60,000 nucleotides of DNA. Origin: Nymphaea colorata (taxonomy: Eukaryota > Streptophyta > Magnoliopsida > Nymphaeales > Nymphaeaceae). This document shows, one piece after another, positions 48,474 through 59,770 of the stretch. The notes under the pieces are model-generated. The model had not been told where the DNA came from. It saw nothing but the letters and a program-made list of their open reading frames with translations, and searched no databases. Location: assembly GCF_008831285.2 (NCBI RefSeq), contig NC_045138.2, positions 31,407,934 to 31,467,933 on the forward strand. The letters run 5' to 3'. Position 1 is the stretch's first letter; the number at the start of each line of letters is the position of its first letter. The position numbers and the translations under genes are program-made.

Positions 48474-50934
48474 GAAGATCAAAAATGCACCACCATCTCC
48501 CATTTTTCCTCTTCTTCTTCGTCTTCCTCCTCATTTCCCCTGGCTTTTCCACCGCCACTCTTCCTGCTGATGGGGAAAATGAGGTAGATTCACAGGAGGG
48601 GGAAGGCAGGTGTGAGGCCATATGGGTCGACCCTTCCTTCCATTTCGAGAACCCGAGGCTCAGGAGCGCTTACATTGCCCTCCAAGCATGGAAGAAGGCC
48701 ATCTTCTCCGACCCACTCAACCTCACAGGTAACTGGGTCGGCCCCCATGTGTGCAACTACACCAGCGTCTTCTGCTCCCCATCTCTCCACGACCCAAACC
48801 TCACGGTGGTGGCCGGCGTCGACCTCAACCATGGCGACATTGCCGGATATCTCCCTTCGGAACTCGGCCTGCTCGCGGATCTGGCCCTTTTACACATCAA
48901 CTCCAACCGCTTCTGCGGCATCCTGCCGAAGACCTTCCGTAAGATGAAGGTCCTCTTCGAGCTGGACATCAGCAACAACAGGTTCTCCGGCAAGTTCCCC
49001 AAGGTGGTGCTGGATCTGCCGTCGTTGAAGTTCTTGGACATCAGGTTCAATGAGTTTGAAGGTTCGGTGCCCAGCAGGCTCTTTGACAGGCCTCTGGACG
49101 CCATTTTCATCAATAACAACAGGTTCAAATTCACGATCCCGTCCAATCTCGGCAACTCGCCTGTTTCCGTCATTGTTCTGGCGAACAATGGCTTCCATGG
49201 CTGTGTTCCCCGAAGCATTGTCAATATGGCGAACACGTTGAACGAGATCATCTTGATGAACAATGGGCTGAGCGCATGCTTGCCGTCGGAGTTCGGACTG
49301 CTGCATAGCCTGACGGTGCTGGATGTGAGCTATAACAAGCTGGTGGGGCCGCTGCCGGATACCCTGGCGGGGCTTCGCAACCTGGAGCAGCTGAACGTAG
49401 CGCACAACTTATTGTCTGGGAAGGTGCCGGAGAGCATCTGCGAGCTGCCGCATCTGAAGAACTTCACCTTCTCTTACAACTTCTTCACCGGCGAGGCTCC
49501 GAGCTGCCTGTACCTTCCGGCGTTCGACGATCGTCGAAATTGCCTGCCCGACAGGCCGAAGCAGAGGCCTGTCAAGCAATGTAAGTCGTTCTTGTCACAT
49601 CCTGTTGATTGCAACTCCTTCAAGTGCAGCCCTGCCCCACCTGTTCTTCCTCCACCACCACCACCGCCTCCTCCTCCTCCTCCTCCACCACCACCACCAC
49701 CACCACCACCACCACCACCTCCTCCTCCTCCTCCTCCTCCACCACCTCCTCCTCCTCCCCCACCACCATCTTATCCACAACCAACTCCATCCCCTACTCC
49801 TTCATATGGTAATCCTCCTCCGCCACCACCGCCACCGCCTCCACCTCCACCTCCCCCACCGTCAACACCTCCTTCACAGCCACATCCACCTTCCCCACCG
49901 CCACCACCTCCTTCACAGCCACATCCACCTCCCCCACCGCCACCACCTCCTTCACAGCCACATCCACCATATTGCGTCAGATCTCCACCACCACCTCCAC
50001 CACCTCCCGTCTACTGCGTCAGACCTCCATCACCACCACCACCTCCCGTCTACTGCGTCAGATCTCCACCACCACCCCCGCCTACGCAGTCTCCGCCTCC
50101 GCCAGTATATTCTTCCCCACCACCCCGCCCACGGAATCTCCGCCACCGCCTCCGCCAGTATATTCTTCCCCACCACCCCCGCCCACGCAATCTCCGCCAC
50201 CGCCTCCGCCAGTATATTCTTCCCCACCACCCCCGCCTTCGCAATCTCCTCCACCGCCTCCACCTGTACATTCTCCACCTCCGCCACCACCAGTCTACAG
50301 TTCCCCACCTCCACCACCATCGCAGTCACCGCCTCCGCCCTCAAGCCCACCTCCTCCACCGCCATTTTGCATTGAACCTCCACCACCGCCTCCACCGCCC
50401 TGCATAGAGCCTCCACCTCCTCCTCCTCCGCCTTGCATAGAGCCTCCACCATATCCATCTCCGGCACCAGCACCCTACTCCATTCCACCATCTCTGTCCC
50501 CGCCATCACTAACACCACCGTCGCTACCACCATCTCTTCCTCCATCATTACCACCATCTCTGCCCCCGCCTTCATTACCGCCATCTCTGCCCCCGCCATC
50601 ATTACCACCATCTCTGCCCCCGCCATCGTTACCACCGCCGTCGTTACCTCCATCTATTCCATCACCTGCACCTGCATCCGTCCCACCGCCGGAATATGTC
50701 ACCCCTCCGCATCCCACGCCAGTGCTCCCCCCTCCATCAGCATCACCACCAAGCGAATACAGCCCACCGGCTCCTCCAAGTGAGTATGCACCGCCACCAA
50801 AGCCTGGTTGCGAGACGCCAACACCACCTGCTCCGTATTCCATATCACCGGTGGCGCCACCTTCGTACAGCGTTCCGCTCCCGCCGGTGAAGGGCTTCAA
50901 TTATAGTTCGCCACCACCGCCTCCGTTCTATTGA
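48440..50934 (+). CDS. Leucine-rich repeat extensin-like cell-wall protein (LRX/PEX family), one frameshift
   Basis: Single exon. Starting at 48440 and restoring one base at 50123-50126 gives 831 codons; the ATG at 48470 (821 codons) is an equally good start. Order: signal peptide (hydrophobic core about residues 21-36), LRX N-terminal domain with VCNYTSVFC, about ten leucine-rich repeats (about 130-345, for example LDISNNRFSGKFP), a Cys-rich hinge (about 357-396, including FDDRRNCLP and several Cys), then a proline-rich extensin domain to the end. That domain has 40 consecutive prolines (404-443), YCVR-containing repeats, VYSSPPPPP units of the Tyr-crosslinking type, CIEPPPP repeats, SLPP repeats, and a terminal Ser-Ser-Pro5-Phe-Tyr. 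LRX proteins are secreted, anchor in the wall through the extensin part and bind RALF peptides through the LRR part. I cannot tell vegetative LRX from pollen PEX type. Without the missing base, translation runs into a His/Arg-rich tail ending at 50407. Confidence 0.93.
49649..49768 (+). repeat. Run of 40 proline codons
   Basis: Mainly CCT and CCA codons in alternating blocks, in frame with the LRX gene. The low-complexity DNA also opens long poly-His and poly-Trp-like frames on other registers, which are artefacts. Confidence 0.93.
50123..50126 (+). other. Frameshift site in the extensin domain of the LRX gene
   Basis: The unit here reads ACCACCCCGCCC with four Cs, whereas the sister unit 53 bases on (50176-50180) has five. 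Restoring one C lets the VYSSPPPPP pattern continue in one frame to the stop at 50932-50934. Confidence 0.88.
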
Positions 50935-51226
50935 TTCTTTTGAGCATTCTTCAAGAGCAGCACATTTAATCGTTGCCGTCAAGCTGGATCCATGGCTGGT
51001 TTTTACAATTGTGATTCATTGATCCATGGTGTGAAGAGGAAAACAAAGATACTCTGTGGGCAACCTTGTTGCCTAATTGTCATTGATCCATTTAAGTAAG
51101 ATTCAGTTTGTGTATCTTGAATCGCAGTTTCAGTTCTTTGTGTAAGAATTGTGTAACATGTGAGGCAGTGAAACAGGAGATAAGAAAGGTAGAAACAGTA
51201 GAGGGTCATTTATTTGAAAGATTGTG

Positions 51227-51232
51227 AATAAA
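51227..51232 (+). promoter_or_regulatory. Poly(A) signal of the LRX gene
   Basis: AATAAA about 290 bases after the LRX stop codon, a normal distance for a plant 3' UTR. Confidence 0.55.
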
Positions 51233-51237
51233 GATTG

Positions 51238-51292
51238 GAGAGAGGGAGAGGGAGAGAGTGGGAGGGAAAGAGGGAGAGAGAGAGAGAGAGAG
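51238..51292. repeat. GA-rich simple repeat
   Basis: GGGAGAG-type units leading into a pure (GA)n run, just downstream of the LRX poly(A) signal. Confidence 0.85.
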
Positions 51293-53500
51293 ATCTTAGT
51301 TGCAGCCAAGGGATGTATAGTGGATCAAATTCATGGGGAGTGCTTCTGGTGTCTCTATCATACTTTGTTCCTATCGTTATAATATGATGATTACATATTT
51401 ATTTGCATAAATTGAATGGTGGTTCTCTTTCTGTTGGTTTTCTTAATTGGTCTGATGTTGATATCTTACCTTCTTATTCTCAAGTGTATGTGGATTATTG
51501 AAATGGTGATAAGACGGTAGCTACTTTGTTTTATTTATGAATGCTGAAATTTCCTCTTATGAATGCTTGATAATACGATAGAGACTCGCGAATTTGATTT
51601 CTTTTACACAGATCTGAGCACTGCTCCTGCATCTCCTGCGCTGTAAGTTCGGGCAGGATTATAATGTTGGTGATGGTTTCAGGCAAAACCTAGATGTTGC
51701 TGGCAGTGTCTCTGATCCTCTTTTTCTTTTTGGGCTTGTTGATGTTGGGAGATCTTGGTAAAGGTTATTTCTAAGTTCTAGGTCGTGTGGAATCCATGGG
51801 CATACAAGCTAAGCTATCCCTTGTCTTTTATATTAGTTTTTCAGCTGAAGTCATTGAATGTGTTCATGACTGAACCGATTGGCATCGATATACAATCTCA
51901 TAGGTTCTTTGGTTGCCTGTGATGCGGGCGATTCTTGCAGAGTGAAGAAGCATCGGAGTGTGTGAAGAAAGGAAGACGGCAACATTAGACTTTGTGTGTA
52001 GCATCTCTTTCTTTTCCAAGTCTTATTTTTTTAGGACCGACTTTTACTGTTCTTGAAGACCTCATGTAGATCTTCAGGATTGACATTTGAACTTGGAAAC
52101 CCTAGTCTGGAGGCAATTTTAAATGCAGAAACCTCCTTGATTGCATGTGGGTGGTTGCTTGCTCAATGATTTCAATGCCCATTTGCTTGCACCTAAGGCC
52201 TAACTGTCTTGGGGATCTCTTCCTATTTTAGTTTCTTATAGTCCTATCCCATTACATTAAAAATATAAAGATCAGTGGCTTCTCAGAGCCGTTGATGCCG
52301 ATGATTGGCAAGAGATGGACGGCTACCAAGATAAGGGTAGTTGGGTGCATGGACCCCTTCTCTACACCGGTGGGCTCACGCAGCTTGTTCTCTGTCAGAT
52401 CCATTATAGTTTTCTGTGTGGCACTGTTCTTATTTAAATTCAAAATCATTAACTTTTTTCCAAGCTTTGAATGAGCCTTTATCTAACATCGTCTTCTACC
52501 TACAGTTAATCCTGGAATTTACTATAGTTCAGGCCATACTTTACAGGCGATCTGGGTCCCGCCACTCATGAAAATGTAAGATGGGTCTTCCAGTTTTGCA
52601 GTTAAAAAACTGGCAGGAGAGGTCTCCCTGGTGTTTACTGCAGCAGTAAAAAGAAAAAAGACAAGTTTGAATGAACTTTTTTTATCTGATATGGTTCTCC
52701 ACCCACAGTTAAACCGGGAATTTCCTGGCTTACGCGCTTTTCAGGCAACCTGGTTCTCACTATAGGTGAAAGTGGTGGGTGGGCATTTCAGTTTTTTCAG
52801 CAGATCTATGTGCAGGTAAACTTGTTGGAGGAGGTCTCATGGTTTTTACTTTAACAGTAAAAGGTGACAAGCTTAAGCAGAGAAGCCAGTAAGAATGGCA
52901 GCCAAGGGAAGAAAAAGATGAGGCCTTTCATTGTTGTGCATCTGAACACAGTGTATTTTTTCTGTCTGACAGGTGGGTATAGAGGAAAAGAAACAGGAAA
53001 AAAGAAAAAAAAAAGAAGAAGAAAAGAAAGGGTCCACAGCTCACTGTAGCCATGTGTGATGATCTTCAGTTATTGCCATGGATTTCTTCTTCATAGCTTC
53101 TGGTAGGACAAAAGCAGAAAACCCTAATGTTTGCATTTGACAGCACAACAAAATAGCTTGTTTTTTTCTCCCTGAGTGCATCCCATTTGGTTGCGATTAG
53201 ATGATGACCCCTTTGGCCTACTGGCATGGGGCTGAGTTACCTGTTATGAGGGACCTTAAATGGTTAGATATGGTTTTGGAATTTTCATTTTTTAACTTTA
53301 TCGAATCTGATCTGATTTTCATCGTATTTCGATTATCAATTCGGATTGCTGTTTGCGATTGGGTGACCGAGCCGTGCCGAGCCAAGCCTGAAATGTGAGT
53401 CAATGTGTGCCCGACCAAGGCCGGATCGAGCCATTTTTCGAGCTCTTTTTTCCGTTGATGGGAAGGTAGGTAAAGGGAAAACTTCCACCATTCTCGGCTG
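51293..53500. other. Intergenic DNA downstream of the LRX gene
   Basis: No protein-coding gene seen. Contains the diverged tandem duplication at 52492-52871 and an A/G-rich run near 52985-53030. Confidence 0.5.
52492..52871. repeat. Old two-copy tandem duplication (period about 205 bp)
   Basis: Unit 1 (52492-52665) and unit 2 (52696-52871) share, in order, an ACAGTTAA word, a CAGGC.A.CTGG block, a TTCAGTTTT-like block, GGAGGTCTC-like words, a TTTACT..A.CAGTAAAA hairpin-like word and a closing GACAAG. Many substitutions separate them, so the duplication is old. Confidence 0.7.
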
Positions 53501-53517
53501 CATGTTAGCTAAAAGTC

Positions 53518-53727
53518 CATTGTCACAAAAATGTTACGGTAAAGTTGTATATCTCGAAAATAAAATGAGAAAATCTTGACAATTTTTTCAAAAATTTAAA
53601 ACATTTAATAAACCTTAAAAATTATAAAAAATCATAAAAAATATGAAAAAATAGGGTATAATACACGTTTTTTCATGTTTTTTATTTTTTGACATTTTTT
53701 TAAAAAAGACGCATTTTGTACGAGTAT
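53518..53727. mobile_element. MITE family A, copy 5 (short)
   Basis: Opens with CATTGTCACAAA, the family-A end, has an A-rich then T-rich interior with ACACGTTTTTTCA and TTTTTGACATTTTTT words, and closes with GACGCATTTTGTAC, which resembles the reversed end of copies 2 and 4. It is about 210 bp, shorter than the others, and the right border is approximate. Confidence 0.5.
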
Positions 53728-53739
53728 TATATGGCTGAT

Positions 53740-56380
53740 TATGTTTTGTTGTATTATACAAGTCTTTTTCCCAATTGAATGAGTGAACAAGTTTCCTCAC
53801 CAAATGAAAACGAAGCCAAAATGATTGTTGGCCAGCTTGGCTAATCTACCAAAGACCTTTAACAAAAGGAGAAAATTTTCATATGCAGAGAAACGAGACC
53901 TGTCCAAAGGTAGGTTGCAAAATGGATTCCGGCAGTTAAATACGTCGGAAATGGAGTTAGATTCAGATTCAGTACAACAGAAAATGGGAAAACCCTAAAA
54001 CCAGATACAGGTCAGTGGCAACCCTAGCCAAAGATTTTTATGAGCTTATTTTCGTGGCTTGAGGCCAGATCTTTATAGCTAATCAGGTCATTAGGTATAT
54101 CGCTTTTGATAAATTTTAAATGGAGTTGTTAAATAATTGATCAATTAAAACCGAAGCTATTAAAGGGTGGGCTGAGATGTGTCAAACCGAATTGTTACCT
54201 AACCATATAGGTCCCCTGAGCCTTGCTTTTTGAATGATCACTAAGAAGTAAGAAAAGTGAAAAGGGGCTGAATTCCAGTGAACTCTTGTGAATTCGTTTG
54301 AGAAAGTGACAGCGGCGTGTCTTGGTGGGTCATTCTTGAGTCTTGACCCCCCAAGTGAACGGTGGAGAAATTGTATTCCATGTGAAATGGAACTCAAGTC
54401 GTTGTCAATATTAATTTTTAGTGGGTATCCACTATAAGTTTAGCTCAAAAGATTAATCAGTGCCCTTTAAATCTCAACATGTTCTAACTTTGGAAATATG
54501 TTCAAATCGACAGTAAAAAAAAAAAAGTAAGAAACTTTGGTGATTTAGAACTTAGAAACCCATATTTTCACATCTCAAGTACACGATTTCAAATTCATTT
54601 TTTACATATAATTGGAATTTGGTACAAACAAATCTGAAAATGTCAAGGTCCCTATATATATATATATATAAGAAAAATAGAACTTGCCACAAAAAGAGCA
54701 CCACCATTTTTCACGTTTAATTTTGAATCGAACCTAGTGTCGCTTGCCGCAGAAGAGTCAACTCCCGGTTCCTTCAAAGATGGGTCCGCCGTTGACCGGA
54801 AATCGTGCTCAGTAACTGAGCATTAAGGTCAGTCTTTTATTGCCGAAAACGGAGATTAATGGCTCCCCACAACTCACTCTCTCATCCCAAAGTGGTCCTC
54901 CTCAATAGAGGCACTCCCTTTTGTACTCGCCACTAAAAGCATTTAACGGCAGTAAATGCTAAAGGAGGAGAGAACACGCAAAAGAAAGAGTGATAAATGG
55001 TAAAGGTTGTAAAAGGAATAAAGAGAAAGGCAAAAAAATAAAAAGGAAGCAAAAAAAATGTGGTGGGCACGCCTTAGCCATTTGCCCTAGTCTATAGAAT
55101 TTAATATTTAATTAAAAAGCGTATACTTTTAAAATTAAATTAAAAAAAGCAAAAGTGCATCAATTATGTGAATATTAGACTTTATAAAACCAGGCTAAGA
55201 AAGCCATAAATTTTTAATACGGAAACGATGAGACGTGCCGCGAAACGAGAGACCCAAATTTAAGGCATCTTTGGCATTTGCTCTGTTTGCACGATCCAAC
55301 GGGGGATGGATGATGTACGTGTGGAAATGTATATCAATGTAGATCATCATCATCATCATCATCAATGGTGCCATAATATCATCATCATCATCATCAGTGG
55401 TGCCAGATGCAATGACACCATTTAGCAAGCCGAAATTGATTTCTCCGGCAAGTTGCCGGAAAAACCTTTCGTTTGCCGCCGGCATTGAATGCCAATTCCA
55501 ACTTCATTACACAAAATCTTTTGGGTTTGTGTGGGATCTGCTGTTGGAAGTTTTGGGATTTATATAATTCTAGGAAAAAAAACGATTTATCAAGTTTTAT
55601 GTGAACTATGTAACTAGTTGAAACAATGTCTTAGAAGTTCTTTGGAAAAAATCATTTTTATGTTTGTCACTTTTAATAGGGATGTCAATGCTTCGGACAA
55701 AATGAATAGCGGACCGAACCGAACCTTTTTCCGGTGAAAACCTGCGGAGGGGTAGGCCGTCAACCTTTTGCCAAAAAATCAGACATTAAAAAAAAAGGCC
55801 ATCATACAAATTAAATAATTTCCAATACAATGAGAACACAAAAAAGAAGCATGTCACAAACTTCAATGGCATACGACTTCAAATTTAACATCCAATTAAG
55901 AAATCAGATCGGACCAGTCTTGACTGGACACAGCCACAAGAGAAAAAAGAAAGGAAAAACCCAATCTAATCTCTGTATGTCTTCAGAACAGTCAGCCTGA
56001 ACCAATCGAGTTCAAAATCCAATTCTGAATCTTAAAATGAACTTTTCGGTTCGAAACCTCAAAGTAAGATCTGCTTTAATTGGATTAATCTCATAATTTG
56101 ACTACATTTGTGAATGCGGATCTGAGATCCATGCTGCTGAAATCCGCCGTTTGCTTAAACTGTGAATCTCAGATCACTTCCGCTCGAATAAAAGGAAAAC
56201 AAACATGCCCTAAATAATCTGTGCTTATTATAATGGAGATTATCAGGTTGGTCATCTCTCAAAATATGTCCTCCTGGAGTTATTCTTCAATCAAAATGAG
56301 GAAACCCTTTTTATATAGTTGGTCAAGCTTCATGTGATGCTATATAACTCCAAATAAAATGGGTCAAACACCATAAGTTT
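53740..56380. other. Intergenic DNA, no gene seen
   Basis: AT-rich with short frames only. A minus-strand frame of 96 codons (55195-55485) crosses the ATC repeats and has no recognisable family. A telobox-like AAACCCTAAAA lies near 53991. Confidence 0.45.
55343..55404. repeat. Two (ATC)n arrays, each followed by the same 9-base word
   Basis: (ATC)n then ATGGTGCCA ends at 55373, and a second (ATC)n then GTGGTGCCA ends at 55404. The shared trailing word shows a local duplication that included the array. Confidence 0.85.
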
Positions 56381-56389
56381 GAATTTAAT

Positions 56390-56600
56390 GGGCATAGGGC
56401 AGCTGGTTGGGTTAGAGGCTTGTGAAAGTGCACGCCTCTAATTCGATTCTTTCGAGTGTCATGCCTTTACATCTTAAAGTATGATTAAATTGAAGAGTGC
56501 ACTATTGCCATCACCGACACTGATGCTGCTCAGGACCCTCTGAAGTAGAGGGAACCTCTCACTCACTTGAAAGGTTACCTTGTGTCATTGAATTACATCC
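56390..56600 (+). mobile_element. Possible tRNA-derived SINE
   Basis: GGGCATAGGGCAGCTGG at the start is A-box-like, and ATTCGATTC about 45 bases on is B-box-like, with spacing typical of a pol III internal promoter. The first 30 bases resemble the fragment at 8469. A non-tRNA body with the small hairpin word CCTCTGAAGTAGAGG follows. Ends and target duplication are unclear. Confidence 0.35.
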
Positions 56601-57272
56601 TTGATTTTCAAGTTGACCAAAGTTTAATTTGAGATTATTTAATATTTTTTGTTAAATTTGTGACTTTTATTTGGAAAATTATTTAATATTATTACTATTA
56701 TTATTTGCAAATCCAGCGCTACAAGGCATGATATTTATGTCAGCGCATGAATTTTTTACACTGTTTTCCAACTCTCTTTTTTTTTTTCGCCATTGATTTG
56801 TCTCCATTAAAGGAACGACTGGGATATAGAAAATTCATGCAATATGAGATCTGGAACATGCAAAAGCCAAATTTGGTGCGAGTAAAAAATGAAAAATGAA
56901 CGCGAAAAATATGTGCACGTAGCCAAGCAACAACTCCCAATTAATGCAGGGCGGTCGATCCTCCAATGTTATGTGGACACGTGTCAGATAAGGAATGACA
57001 GATGTGTCCTCACCGACGGTGGTGATTGACTGGCATAGAGGACTTCTCTTTTACTCAAGGCCACGTTTGTGTCAAGGATTGTGATACACCAGTTGATCCG
57101 AATCCAAAGCGATGGACCCGATCCTATCGGCTATGATGAATACCTAAATCGGACTACCTGTAAAAATTTGAATGTAAATTTATATTTTCTTTCATTGGAG
57201 TTTTGGGTTGGAGTCCAAGTTTGACATTTAGTAATACTTATATCTGATCCCAATCCAAATCCGATGCGGGGG

Positions 57273-57315
<43 letters not shown>

Positions 57316-59670
57316 TATATATATATATATATATATATAATGTCATTTTATTTAAGGACTGGAAATCTGACATCCCCTCTCAAAAAAAAAAAAAAAAGCT
57401 TAAATATGAGGTTCTAGCCACACACTGGAGATCTCGAATCTCAATGTTTACATGGTAATGTGAAATCTCACGGTCATACCTTAGGAGTGTCACATAAAAG
57501 GGATTTTAAATCAGCCTTATATCCGAGATCTAAGGCTACCAAACGCACCTTTAATTTCTAACACCAGAAATTGTATTTGAAATGTAAGATTTACTTACAT
57601 CTTTGGTAGCATAAGACTATGTGGCTAGGTATTAAGAGCGTACATCTACGTAAAATTGTGTCGATGAGATTTTATATATATAAAATGTTGATAAGAGTTA
57701 GATTTTAAAACCATGCTTTGTTGTCATAATTTCCAAAGTTAAAATCTGTCATGTCATGAAATTTGGTGCATTGTGAGCTGGTGGTCTGTTCCAAGCCATC
57801 TTCTTTATTCAAAGAAACTGGAATGTGAATCATTTGATAAAAAAAAAAAATTGTTCGCCAGTACGTCCAATTAATCCTCACGAGAGAGAGAGAGAGAGAG
57901 AGTTGCACTTGATTGGATCAATCATCCAAAGTATATAATATATTGTGAGAGAGAGCGTGCACATTTTATATATAAATATATAGTGAGTGAATGGTGACTC
58001 TATCTAACCAATCACTAAAGGCCATCCAATCTATAGTGGTAGATGGTTAAAAGAAAATTGAGAGAAAAACATGTGAACTAATAATATATGATGTAATACC
58101 AAATACATTTTTTCCTTGTTTTTTCTCACTCGTCCGTTACAATAGATTGGACGGCCCTTGTGGCTTTAGATAGCCAGAATCACTAATTAATTTTTCTACT
58201 TTTATATATATATATATATATATGTATGTTGTCGGTAGAGCATGCTTTTAATAGGATAGGATAGGAAAGGAGCGACCGTTTTGTGTTTGGACCACTTTTT
58301 CCTGCCCCGAGTATCAAAACCAACAATCTCATACAAAAAACCGAAGCAAGAAATATGAAAGCTTTATAGAGAGAGAAATAGAGAGAGAGATTCATGAAAC
58401 AAATAAATAACTGTGTTTCTTCTTAGGTTTTCAATTCATGAGAAAACCTAAAAGAATATTAATTAAAAAAAGTAACTGTGTTTTCAGTTGGTTTTTTGTG
58501 TCACTAAGGAAGCGTGAGAGAGAATTCTTGAAGCAAAATGCATAACTTGTTTTCACGTTAAAATCTCGCATTTTCAGACTGTGATTTTCCTAAACTTGAG
58601 TGCTCACATTTTTTGCACAAAGGTCAGACTAAGTTCCAAACGATGAAAAGCCAAATTTATGTTCCCTAACAGCTAGCCGGGCGCTTTCTTTGAGCCAACC
58701 CAGATCATATTTCATCGAGAAAATAACCTATGGTTTATCAACCTCGAGAAAATATTTTTATTTTTCCTAGGTCTTAAATCTAGGAAATTTTGATACTTGG
58801 AAACATCGAGATGAGAACGTTTGTATTATATATTAAATCATTTTGGTTCATTTGAAAGTTTCCATAGAATGAGGTGTTGCTTATTCCTTGTAGCAGATCT
58901 CTAAGTATCAGGTATGCATTTTTGTCCACATTTACCAACTCATAGATTACCTAGCCATAGATATTTATACCTTCCAAACTTTTATATATATATGTGTGTG
59001 TGTATGAGATAGAGAGAGAAAGAGAGAGAGAGAAAAGTATTTCATCCTACAACCTAGATAAAAACTAGAGGCCTTTTGATCCTTCTCTTCCCCTTCCTCT
59101 TGCCCCCATGATCCAGTCTGCATCGCCTGGTATAAGCTCAATGGATCTTAGCTGGTATAATTCTCTAACCTCATTGGCGCAGAGGCATGGTGCCCATGAG
59201 AAACAGACTAATGATGCAGTTTTTATTGGCAGCAGCTCGACCAGATATGCTATGTCCCTTATAGTGACAATTTCAGAGAAAAGTAAGGAGAATGAACATT
59301 AACTAAAGCAATATGGTTCTGGGGTTCAGCATCTGAAATGTTAAGCAAGAGTAGGTGAAAGTAGAAGAAGGAAAGCAATCTTTTAGAAGGACAAATGAAT
59401 TTCTTGGTAACTATGATCCTAATTACCCGAGCTTTCTTGGGATCACGCTCCACATCAATGATATTCACTGCTCTCTCTCTCTCTCTACTTTCCACATATT
59501 CTACATAAGAAAGGGCAACAATTAATGGATGGGTACCTCAAAATAATATGCTTTTATCACTCACCATTTAATGGTAGCTCGTGCACTGGCCATATCAGCC
59601 GGTATAGATCGGCTCATCTTAAATTGTTTCACAATTTAAAAGATGTAAGTAAGAATACTTCTTGTTCACT
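56601..59670. other. Intergenic DNA, no gene seen
   Basis: AT-rich with microsatellites at 57274-57339, 57883-57901 (GA), about 58203-58222 and about 59009-59032 (GA). No convincing coding frame. Confidence 0.5.
57274..57339. repeat. (AT)n microsatellite
   Basis: About 66 bases of AT repeat with one G interruption. Confidence 0.9.
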
Positions 59671-59674
59671 CACA

Positions 59675-59770
59675 GCCATAGTGTTCTCTCTCTCTCTCTC
59701 ATCATCTCTGTGATTCACAGAATCACAGAGATGATGAGAGAGAGAGAGAGAGAGAGAGACAACACTGTGG
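59675..59770. repeat. Long inverted repeat (hairpin) with a 3-base loop
   Basis: The left arm (59675-59716) and right arm (59720-59770) pair across the loop ACA (59717-59719). Pairing is perfect over the inner ATCATCTCTGTGATTC, continues through a (CT)n/(GA)n block that is a few units longer on the right, and resumes over the outer CCAYAGTGTT with one mismatch. Confidence 0.9.

Noticed and set aside
48757-49405. Long minus-strand frames (168 and 171 codons) opposite the LRR-coding region
   Set aside because: They lie antisense to a well-conserved LRX coding region and have no family resemblance; they result from GC-rich coding composition.
49605-50375. A 256-codon His/Leu-rich + strand frame and Trp/Arg-rich minus frames in the proline-codon region
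   Set aside because: These are register shifts of CCN repeats, not genes.
55195-55485. A 96-codon minus-strand frame
   Set aside because: Its middle is made of Asp and Met runs encoded by the ATC microsatellite, and the rest matches no family I know.
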